64,000 nucleotides of DNA, from NCBI GenBank assembly GCA_022828595.1, contig JAKGHH010000008.1, positions 28,140,378 to 28,204,377 on the forward strand. The letters are read 5' to 3'. Below the pieces are notes generated by a model. It was not told the origin of the DNA and ran no database searches. It was given only the letters and a program-made list of their open reading frames with translations. How positions within the stretch are numbered: the stretch's first letter is position 1; the number at the start of each line of letters is the position of its first letter. The position numbers were made by a program, and so were the translations under genes. Origin of the DNA: Nelumbo lutea. Lineage: Eukaryota > Streptophyta > Magnoliopsida > Proteales > Nelumbonaceae. Of the stretch, positions 23,538 through 33,800 are shown in pieces.

Positions 23538-24168
23538 TGCAAAGTTCACATACCTCGTTCTTGCGGGGTAGGGAGCCTTTTATAATCACATCGCGCACTC
23601 ACTCCTAAGCTTCTGTTAGGTCGGGTATGATTATCCCTGCGCTCCTGCCAGTTCGGGTGTCATCACATCTGCTGGGACAAAACCGCCACTGCTCTCTTTG
23701 TCGGAGCCGTCTTTGCAACTGGAGATGGCGGTAGCAGGTGGCTGTGGTAGGTGGCCATTGGAGTGCGGTTGTCAAGCGTCAGATCCCAAGTCAGTCAGGT
23801 GCACCGCCCCTGGGTACGGACTTCCTCGATGTTAGACGTGATATGATTGTTCAGTTTGGCGTCCTAGAGGCGAAGTGCTGGAGTTGTGAGTGAGGTGAAG
23901 TCTTGAGTTTGGATAGAGATGTGTCCCGAACTGCCATGGGGCAGGCCAGTTCGGGTTGTTGCCCTTTGTGGTTGCAAGGCTCAGGGCTTAAGGGAGAGCT
24001 CGGGCTCCTTACGGGGAGTTCAGGCTCCATGTAGGGAGTTCGGACTGCTGATTCCTTTTTGGAGCTCGCGTCTTGGACGTATGGTCGTGCCAAGCTATTG
24101 CTTTCGCCACGTGTCGAGTGATTACGAGGTCGGGCCAAATCTTCGTTCATCAGAATTGTTTAGGGTCA
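23538..24168 (-). repeat. 5' LTR of the Tat-type element
   Basis: On the minus strand the LTR ends ...CTTTGCA just before the primer-binding-like site. Its outer edge is either 24152 or 24168, both giving a TG start. It is GC-richer than its surroundings. No partner LTR remains, so the ends cannot be checked by comparison. Confidence 0.5.
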
Positions 24169-24189
24169 ACTCTTATAAGCCCTTTCTTA

Positions 24190-26469
24190 TAAGTGAAATC
24201 TTTTTGTGAGAGAATCTCTTTAGTCCCATGTCTTCTATTTCTACCCTTCTTCACGCACTAAGCCAATCATTAAAAATATCCTCTATAGTTTGCGTTCTCT
24301 CTAGATCTTGAATTTGTGAAGCAGGGGAACTAAGCTTAAGACACCTTTTACCATACTTAGAACACTACAACAACCATAAGTTTCTACGGCGCATATGCCG
24401 AAACCCCGTTCCTTTTGGAATAACTTTGACCAGGCTAGGATTAAACAGACTCTTCGAACTCATCAATTTATTTGCAGATATTTTTTGATTAAAAAAACCT
24501 TGTTCTTTTTTGAAGACATAAGTTGTTCCAGATTTTGTCTTATTCTTCTTTAGAGCCGAGGATTTCAAAGGCACTGGGAACATCATAACTTGATGCTCGA
24601 CTGTTTCCTTACAGACTTTGGAAGGGAGATACACCGCTTCAGGCAGGGGATAACTATGAACAAAGCCATTAGTACTAGAAAAAACCGAATCAACAACATT
24701 ATTGCAAATTTTTTCTTAATTCCTTGCAAAGGAAGAGAGTACCTTTTTAGTCTCTGCTATTTCTTCTATTTTCACAACATGTGACCCGCAACTATTTCTA
24801 CATGCCCCCCTTTAGTTTGTAGCTCATTGCTCAATGGACCCCCCTCAAAAAGGAACAAGTTCAGAGGCCCCCGGACCTCACCTTCCTGCTCCGGAAAGGG
24901 TTTTGCATACGATTTCCAAATTGGGTAAAAGAGTACCTGGTTCTTTACGCACTGCCTTTCTGAAGTTATACATTGGAAAGGTAAGATTTTCCTGCCCTAT
25001 ACTAATACCCTCTCGAGAATCTCTCTTGTAGACACTTGTTCATGGGTCAGCTAGTTCGACGGGCTGACTCGGCCTGGCCCGATTCATTATAAGTCAGGCT
25101 TAATCATAATTTTAGGCCTGCGGGTTTGGGTTTGGGCCTGGCTCGGACTTTCACAAAAAAAAGCCTCATTCGAACCCCCAATGTGATATTATATATAAAA
25201 TAATAAAAATACATTTTATTTAATAAAAAAATATATAATATTTTTTCTTTTTTTTTTCAAGTAATAAAACACTTTTTAATTAAATAAAAAAAATTCTATT
25301 TTCAAATTTCTCTCGGCCTCAGCCCAAGCTTCGGGCTTGGCTCGGGCTTAAGATTTAGGCCCAAGCTTCAAATTCACCGTTGACCGAGGAAAAACCTTGC
25401 CGGAGATGGTAACACTTTTATGTTTGTCTGGGATGTCCTCTTCTCCGGTGAGGTTTCTGCAGCACCGATACTGCACTCTCCTGAAAAAGCTTCCTACGCA
25501 CGGGGAGTTTTTCTTGAACGTGTAGAACCTCCATCTGTGTAGCAGTTTCCTCCTCTGTGACATTTGGGTTTGAATGAGAAACATTCCCGTCTACAGTGGT
25601 TTCGGATTCATCTAATTTTTCAGTCTGGACGGTTTGGCTTTTATTCTTTACATTCATGAACCGGTCTTCATCTGCTCCTACGAAGACTCTCATCCATGGA
25701 CCACAGGGGATAGGTCCATCTGTGTCTCCCATGGATTGATTGCAAAGTTTTTAATCATCTCTTCGAACTCAGCATTCGGATTCTTGGTGCTCTCCTTACA
25801 AGATTTCTCGACATGTCCTAAAAGACCACAACGATAGCAGAAGACAGGTAAGTTCTCATATTGAAAAGGAAACCAGACTTTTTTACCTTCTTCAAGAAAA
25901 CCATATGCCCCTTTTGCCAAGGGCTTTTTGATATCCACACACACCCTAACTCTCGGACCTTTATTCCATTCAGCTTTCTTGTTTTTCCTTCTCTTTTCTT
26001 CCTCCGGCTTCATTGGAATAATTTCTCCTGCATCTCGTGCGAGCAGCTCTCCTGTTTCTAAGGTTCTGTAGTCCAATGGTATGTTTAGAACTCGAACCCA
26101 AATGTTAAGATGGCTGAAACGAAGCCCACTGGGTATCTCCTCCGGAGTTCCCCTCTGCAGCAGTAAGGGATAATCCTTGAATAACCACGGCCCCTCTTTC
26201 ACGATATTAACCATGTCTTTTTCCCTTAAAAAATTGATAGCTAAGATGTCATCGGCTACTCTTTCTACCTCAAATGATCCTTTGACCCACCACCACATTT
26301 TCTTAATCTGATCTATCACTCCAATCACGTTTACCGGTTTATCAGCTAAAACCGTCGCATACAGAAAGAAGGATGGAGATTCAGATTTTTTCTTCATCAG
26401 TCTCTTCTCTTCTTTACTTCCATCTCCTTGCATCTCAGTCCCTATGCTGCCTCTCCAAACAAAGATCAA
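24190..26469 (-). pseudogene. LINE-B ORF1 (DUF4283 and zinc knuckle), broken
   Basis: The N-terminal 259 codons (26469-25690) are open: a basic start, a DUF4283 core with GPWLFKDYPLLLQRG and LRFSHLNIWVRVLNIPLDYRT, then VCVDIKKPLAKG and a knuckle FCYRCGLLGHVEKSC (C-x2-C-x4-H-x4-C, about residues 211-225). A one-base shift near 25700-25730 moves the frame to GPWMRVFVGADEDRF. An insertion of about 330 bp lies at 25040-25370, after which C-terminal pieces run to about 24200. ORF1 of plant L1-like LINEs has this architecture and binds nucleic acid. It lies head-to-head with the DRP3-like gene, 689 bp away. It may instead be a free-standing DUF4283 pseudogene, but ORF2 remnants in the same orientation beyond the Tat element favour one LINE. 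Confidence 0.75.
25040..25370. repeat. AT-rich insertion with GGGCC/GGGCTTGG borders in LINE-B ORF1
   Basis: ORF1 similarity stops on both sides of this stretch. Its borders carry GGCCTGG, GGTTTGGGCCTGGCTCGG on one side and GGGCTTGGCTCGGGCTT...GGCCCAAGCTT on the other, partly inverted relative to each other, and the core is A/T runs. It is probably a non-autonomous element, but no target duplication was identified. Confidence 0.4.
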
Positions 26470-27158
26470 CCACGGAACAGGGGAAAAGGGTTGTCTGTAG
26501 CTTCTTTGTCTCAGTAAGAGCTTCTAAATACTCACTCAGAGCAGATTCGAGCGGAAGAGCTCAATTTCCCAGGACCTTGAGATGATGAAAAGTAGATGAT
26601 TTGGGAATCGGAAGGGTTCTTCTACTCTGTACCCGAGAAAGAAAAGAAATACTTGGAAGTTGGAACTGGAAAGTTGCAAGGGTCCAGACTCCAGAGCGAT
26701 CAAGAATCCTGGGCGACTAGTGAGTGGTTCATATTGCTTTGGGTCCTGGGCGGGCCCCATGGGGCCCCTACCGCGCAGCCTCTACAATCCTCGACTATGA
26801 TACCGAAAACCTTATAACCAATCAACCGGTATCATGTAAGTGCCTAAGTGGCAAAGGTATTTATCAAAATTGAGGTGGACGTGGAATTTTGATGGGTCAA
26901 ATCTCTTTCGGTATCATGTATTTTCGGCAGCATATAATTCCCCATCATTCCTGACATGTTTCCCGGGAAAAATCGTATTATAATCCAATCGTCCATATTT
27001 CGCGGGTCCTTCGTTTCCTCTGTTTCATCCTCTTCCAGTCTTCCATCCTCTGCAAATGATGTGGAGTAACGGCTGAACCAGACGCCATAATCATAAGCCT
27101 TGTTCTCCAGTTCCTCTGATGTTTTAGAGATCAGTACTTGCACTTCCAGCAATAATCA
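26470..27158 (+). promoter_or_regulatory. Bidirectional upstream region of the DRP3-like gene and LINE-B ORF1
   Basis: The 689 bp separate two start codons pointing away from each other. An AACCAATCAACC phrase (about 26816-26827) is a possible CCAAT box for the rightward gene. No convincing TATA box is seen close to 27159, which suits a housekeeping-type promoter. How much of this is LINE 5' sequence and how much is gene promoter is not resolved. Confidence 0.4.
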
Positions 27159-27545
27159 ATGGGAGAGCAGGTAAATCCGTTCGATGAAGCTTCGTCGGTT
27201 GCTGACAATCCGAAGACGGCTTCCATTGGTTCTTCGGTGATTCCTATTGTGAACAGATTGCAGGATATCTTTGCACCGTTGGGGGGGAGTTTTTCAAAGA
27301 TCAATTTGCCTCAAGTTGCTGTAATCGGAAGCCAAAGCAGTGGAAAATCGAGTGTGCTCGAAGCTCTTGTCGGAAGGGATTTTCTTCCACGCGATTCGGA
27401 TATTTGCACCCGGAGGCCACTGGTTTTGCAACTTGAACATCGGCCCCGGAGATCCAATACTGATGATGATAGGGAGTGGGGTGAGTTTTTGCACTTGCCC
27501 AAGAAGCGATTTTATGATTTCTCAGCAATACGTCGAGAAATTCAG
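27159..27545 (+). CDS. DRP3-like: DRP3-like exon 1
   Basis: Residues 1-129, ending in phase 0 at CAG before GTATGG. It holds the N-terminal tail, the P-loop (G1) and the G2 threonine in ICTRRP. Confidence 0.93.
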
Positions 27546-30500
27546 GTATGGTTAAATTGTATGACATTGAGAAATTTTTCATTTCATAATTGGGATACTA
27601 CAAGTAACTATATGTTCTAGAGGGTTTCCCCATAGTTTGTTGTGCAACAATTCTGTTGGTTTAGTTTCCATTATTTGAAAGATTTTTTAACTTTTGCTAA
27701 TTGGCTTGCTGCTGGTTTCGCTTTCTGCATGGTTTTTATTTTTCTATATAATTTGATTCTCAATTTTGGCATAGTTCAATTAGCTAATATAATTGGTTAA
27801 TTTCTTGTTCAGAAAGCATTCATAGTTTTTTCTTTCATAATTGGTATATTAGAAGTAACTGTAAATTCTTGAAAATATTCTTTGTTATTTAGTTTATTAG
27901 CCGAATCGTTTTCTGTTCAGCAAGTTTCCGTTGATTTAATTTAATTTTTGAAAGCTCGTCTATTAATGAAACTGGATCTTTACTTGGTAAAGAAAATAAA
28001 TTGGATACGTTATTCTACATGTTCCATCTATTTAGTGCTAGACTGCTAGTATTGCAACAATTTTTGTTTTGACTTTCGAGTTATTTGATTGATAATGCAG
28101 GCTGAGACTGAAAGGGAGGCAGGAACTAATAAAGGTGTCTCAGATAAACAGATTCGTCTAAAAATCTCTTCTCCCAATGTTTTGAATATAACCCTTGTTG
28201 ATTTGCCTGGAATGACGAAGGTCCCAGTTGGAGATCAGCCCCGTGATATAGAGGCAAGGATTAGGACAATGATCATGTCCTATATCAAGCATGAAACCTG
28301 TGTAATATTGGCAGTAAGTCCAGCCAATTCTGATTTGGCAACCTCTGATGCACTTCAGATGGCAAGAGCTGCTGACCCTGCTGGTAGGTTCTTCTCTGAT
28401 GTATTCTAACCAGTCATGAACCTATGTAGTTTTTCTTTACTAGCATTTTCTCAAGCAATTGGCTGTGATGATACTGGAAGACCACTGGGAAGACACTGTG
28501 GATTAGAGTTTCGAAAGTTGAAGGTGACAATGGAACTCTGAAAAGATTCTGTCTAGTTGAAAGTAACAATAGAACTCTGAAAGGAGTCTGTTGTGATCTG
28601 GTGCTGAAGAAGGCTGAAATTAGGTTTGAAGAAGTCATTCCCTGAGAATGGCAGTTTCTGATTCTCCAGATGAAAGACTGGAAGAGACAATGCTAAGTTG
28701 TGCTTTCCCGAGGATGATTCTCCTATTCTTAGTTAGAGCTTTGTCTTGTTCTGTTTTCCCTTTTGGAATGTTTATAGCTGGCCTGGAAGATTCCAGACTT
28801 CTGGACATTCCTGATATTACTTTAGTACCCTTTTTATCTTTATTTTAGGACCTCTTTTAGGAACCACAACAAAAGTTTCTGTCAGAAATACACCAGTTTG
28901 TTACATGCCACATCAGCATAGTTAGTTATAAAAGGTACATGGGATGTGGTACAAGGCTATGCCTTTCCTGACCATACACATGCCCTGCAAGTATGTTTTA
29001 GCCACTCTGTCTTGTCATCGACATCCTTTCATGTTTGAACTGTGGAACAGAGAAGTGAGAGTGCTCTTCTTGCATGGCCAATACTACGGAGGCACAAAGA
29101 TGTGCCTCTGTTTATGCTTAACTATGGACTTTCACAAGTCCATGCACAGACACAGATATAGTATAGATTATGCTATAATGGTTTATCTGCCATAGTGCTG
29201 CACTAACACAAACTTTTTTAACAGGTTCTCGGACAATAGGTGTGATCACTAAGGTTTGGTTTTCATCTGCTCTAGAAAGACTATATAATTATTTAAGTTT
29301 ATTACTTTCCTAATAATTTGCTTGGTAATGGTGTCACATTATTTTTGTCTGGAGGCAGCTAGATATCATGGACAGGGGGACTGATGCCCGCAATTTTTTG
29401 CTGGGAAGAGTAATTCCACTTCGGCTTGGTTACATTGGTGTTGTGAACCGTAGTCAGGAGGTAAACAAGACAAATTACTAGAAGCAAACACTAAACAAAT
29501 ATTGGGTGGTTGGTAATCTTGAAATGATTTTTCTATGGTAGTTTTTATAATTTGCTTTTTGTGACTTAAAGTTCATTGTTTCAAGCGTAAAAGTAGTTTC
29601 ATTGAAAAATTTCAATCACAAGATCAATATCTGACCTTGATCCAGCTTGTAAGGTGCCTTTTCCTTTGGATTCAGTTGCTAATTGTCTTGAATGTGGTTT
29701 GGCTTCTTCAGAGAGATTGCTGAAGCAGGTGAGGACAGATATAGTGTGCAGTCAAGGGAATGGTTGTTTTGATATGGAGGACAACATTGGTAGCCAAAGG
29801 AGTATCAATGAACATCTAATTGAAGAAGTGATAGTTGGAAGGATTGGAGTCGACTTGGGTAGGACTGTAGGAGGAAGTTGGTGTCCAACTGTGCGGTCAT
29901 TGGTGAAGGTTCGGTGGCTGCAAAGAAATCTAGAGGATCAAGTAAGTTTCATCTTGTGCATGTTACTAAAGTACTCTCGTGCTTGAAAGTGGGATTTGTT
30001 GGGGCTGGCCCTAGTAATAAATATAAAAGATTCTTCACAAGAAGAACAGTTAACTCCAGAGCCACGACTCATAAGGCTCTCGATGTGTTCAGTGGTCTGA
30101 ATATTGTTGCTCAGAGTTTTGATGAAGGAGAGCTGAAGAGGAACAGAATTCAAGAGGTGTAGGAAAAAGTGGGTATCGATGAATCTGTGAGGACCGATGG
30201 AGAATTGAATTCAGATGTAGAGAAGAAGAAAAATGGTGGATTGGAATTAAGGAATCTCATGTGGAAGTGGGTAGAGATTCGGGTCTTTTTTTTCCTGGGT
30301 GGTGAGGCCTTTGTAAGAAGGTTTTTGAAGAGTTTGTGAAATAGAAAAAGGAAGAATGCCATAAGAGTACCATTCCAAAGGAGCCGGGAGAGGTGTGGGA
30401 TGAGGGCGAGGGACAGGAAGAGGTTTTAGACGTGGAGGAGTACTATTGGTTGATAGAAGGAGGTTGGGGAGTTAGTTTCTTCTGGTTTTTAGAGAAGATA

Positions 30501-30816
30501 GTTGGATGTTTTTCTGAAGAGTTTTAAAAGGGCTGGCTTGGAGATAATGTCTTCTTGAGAATGGATTTTTTGCTTTTGTTTGGTTTTCAGAAGGTGGAGT
30601 TCGTTTTTTGTATGGGTTTTATGTTTGTAAGGGTGCATTTTTTGTTGGTTATTGTAGTGGTGATTTGGTTCTTTGGGTGATTTCTTATTGCCTTTCTCAT
30701 GTAATTTCTTTTTTCTTTTTAATGATTCTTTTACTATAAAAAAAATCCAACTTCAGAAATTGCTGTTGTTAGGGACTGCCCAACTCAGGGACTCTTTCGA
30801 GGGAGTCTGCCTCCTG

Positions 30817-30861
<45 letters not shown>

Positions 30862-33800
30862 TCCCAAATCGATAATCCCCTCCTAACCTCCTTTCCTTAT
30901 TTATATACTGCTGTTACAATTCTGTTATACCAGCCTCTCCACTTGTCCAGTCCACTTGTCTAGTTTGTTATTGTAGAGAACACTGATGTGGGCCCCACTG
31001 CAGTGGTCCCCACTGTGTTCGTAGGACAACAGTGTAGTTATTTGTTTCAGTTGTAGTAGTGTCAGTTTGAGTCAGTTTGTTAATTCAATTGTTATTTATT
31101 TCAGTTTTTATTTACTTTATTTATTATGTAAGTACCAAGGGTAGATGTGTCCTTTCCATTATGTACTAAACATAACCTATAAATATTAAGAAAGTGGCGG
31201 CAGCAGATCTGTTAGAATCTGTCCCTCCTTTCAACAACTTGTGTTCTCTTGCTTCTCTTCTATTCTCTCTCCTTTCTCTCACTTTCCCTTCTATTTTGCA
31301 AACCTAAAACCTTTTAGGATTCAAGACTGATTACTGTCTTGATCTTCTACTTGGTATCAGAGCCTATATAGGGCTTCTCATGTGTGTGTCTAGTCCACCC
31401 GACCACATGAGGACTAGCTAGGGCTGGAAGCTTTGAAGAAGTTTTTCTGTGGCTGAATCTTGGAGATTACCAGGAGAGGTTCGCAACAGTTGAAGACTTG
31501 CCGCGGCTTGCAAAGAGTTGGTAATCAGGAAGAGGCAGCGAAGGTTAGGGTTCAGGTAGCCCTAGAAGACAGTAAACCGAAGACAGGTAATCAGTAAGTT
31601 TTTTTTTTACTGAGTTTCAAAGACTGCAACCAGTCGAGATAGGTTGGACCTATCTAGAAAGAGGGGCTGAACTGTGTTCAAGTTTGTTCTAGGGTTTGGC
31701 TTTCCGAACTGTGGTTAAGTTTGTTTCTAGGGTTTGACTATTGGGTTGAACCCTCCTCTTCAAAGGTGATTAGTTTTTAGGGTTTCATATTGCCCTACGA
31801 AAAGTCCCACTTGTGCGGACTACTTGGAGAGTGCAACTGAGCACTTACTTCAAACCTACAGTTGAAACCCTATTTTTGCTCTCATAGCAGTGGGCCCCAC
31901 AGTAGTGATTTCAAAAAATAGCATCTCAGATTGATAGGCTGCCTGGTAATGTGCATGCCGATTGATTTCAGATCAGATTTGAGTTGATTTATTGCATATA
32001 CTGTGATAGGCGATTGATTTCAGATCAGATTTGGGTTGATTTCAGATCGGATCAGATCAGATTTCAGATCAGATCAGATTTGTGTTCGTTTCGGATCAGA
32101 TTTCAGACTTGCTTGACTCTGTTTTCTGGTATAATTGCTCTAACAGTTTGTAGCCACTGAATCTTGATCAAAGATGGAGTTTAAGGGTCAAGGAGAAAGT
32201 AGTTTTGGAAACCACAATTATGGTAATGTATCTAAAACCGGGTTTCAGATTACAACTATGAGACTTGATGGGTCAAATTATTTGGAGTGGGCGCAATCAG
32301 CCATGATGGCTATTGGAGGAAGGGGAAAATTGGGTTACCTCTTGGGAGATGTGAAAGAACCTTCCAAGGAGGACCCAACATACACCAAGTGGGTTCAAGA
32401 TAACTATTTAGTTATGGCATGGCTGTGTAATTCTATGCAGCCACATATCAGTCGAAATTACTTGTGGGCAAAGACAGCCAAAGAGATATGGGATGTTGTG
32501 AAAGAAGCCTATTCCCAACCCCTTAATGTTGCCAGAGCCTATGAACTGAAGTGTGAGGTGAACAACCTTAAACAAGGAGAGAAGCCAGTTTCTGTCTACT
32601 TCTCTACCTTGAAATCCTTGTGGCATGAGATTGACCATCTAGAGACCCTTGAGTGGGAGAGTCTCAAAGATGCACAGACTCACAGAAAGCAAGTCGAGAT
32701 GAATAGGGTATTTGAGTTTCTGGCTGGTTTGAATTCAGAATATGACATTGTGCGACAACAGATATTGACAAGAGATAGTGTGACCCTTTCTCAAGCATAC
32801 TCCCTGGTGCATAGTGAAGAGACCAGGAGGAAAGTTATGATGCAGCCTTAGACCTCTTTCCCAGCCTTGATAGCTATTAAACCCAAGCCAGGGGGTGACT
32901 CAGAAAGGGATCGGAAGAAGGAAGATAGATGGGATCTGGTATGTGAACATTGCAAGAAACCCCAGTACACAAAAGATACTTGTTGGAAGCTACATCCTCA
33001 CTTGGTCCTAGCAAAAGTAAGAAATAAGAAGGGTAATGCTCATATGGCAGTGAACACTGATTCAACATCCTCATCAGACACATCCTTGGAGACTTTAGCT
33101 GTTGTTCGGGCTGCCCTCATACATTTGGAAAAGGAAGTTGGGAGTTCAGCTCAGCCATCTCAGTCACCATCAGCTTCTGCCACATTTGCATTTGCACATT
33201 CAGGTACTTGAGCCTCAGCTTACCATGCTTCAGCTCCAGGTAATACTGATCACTACTGGGTAATAGATTCAGGTGCATCTGACCATATGACTAGCTTGCC
33301 ATCTTTGTTCACTTCTTATCACTTGTCCTCTGGCCGAGATAGAGTACCCGTTGCTGATGGCTCTCTTGTTCCCATTTCGGGCAAGGGGGACATCAAGCTA
33401 TCGAATACTATCTCTTTATCTTCTGTCTTGCATGTTCCTAAGCTTGATACTAACTTGCTTTCAGTTAGTAGTATTACCAAACACATGAACTGTTCAGTAA
33501 CCTTTTTCCCTGACCGATGTGTTATTTAGAATTTGGAGACGAGGAAGGTGATTGGGACTGGCCGTGAGACGAACGGGATCTATCTGCTTGGAGAGAGTTC
33601 TCGTTGGGAGGAGTCAGTGGATAAGAGGTCTTTTGTTTCCCAGTCTGTGAGTTCGGTTATGCTTTGGCATAACCGATTAGGTCATTTGTCTTTTAAGTCT
33701 TTGAAGAGTCTGTTTCTTGCTTTATTTGAGTTTATTGAGTTATCAAAGTTGAGGTGTGAGAGTTGTGAGTTTGCCAAACATTGTAGAACCTCTTATTCTT

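Larger units (their letters stand above)
18763..24168 (-). mobile_element. Tat-type Ty3/gypsy element, 3'-truncated
   Basis: Reading leftward: an LTR (about 24168-23538), a primer-binding-like TTGGCGTCGTCTGTGGGAA (about 23518-23536), gag, aspartic protease, reverse transcriptase, RNase H and a second, archaeal-type RNase H. This order, with the extra RNase H before integrase, marks the Tat lineage. The element stops near 18763 just where a pre-integrase zinc region would begin: integrase and the second LTR are absent and LINE-B ORF2 starts at once. The reading frame is broken by at least six TAG codons. Confidence 0.8.

Noticed and set aside
23919..24209. 96-codon plus-strand frame in the Tat LTR
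   Set aside because: It lies within LTR sequence and has no protein-like motif.
24834..25031. Plus-strand 65-codon frame beginning MDPPQKG
   Set aside because: The minus strand there continues LINE-B ORF1 C-terminal sequence; the plus frame has no support.
26596..26817. Plus-strand 73-codon frame upstream of the DRP3-like start, considered as an upstream exon
   Set aside because: Dynamin similarity begins normally within exon 1 and no conserved N-terminal extension is expected; no spliced link is evident.
27294..27582. Minus-strand frames over DRP3-like exon 1
   Set aside because: Shadows of the plus-strand coding exon.
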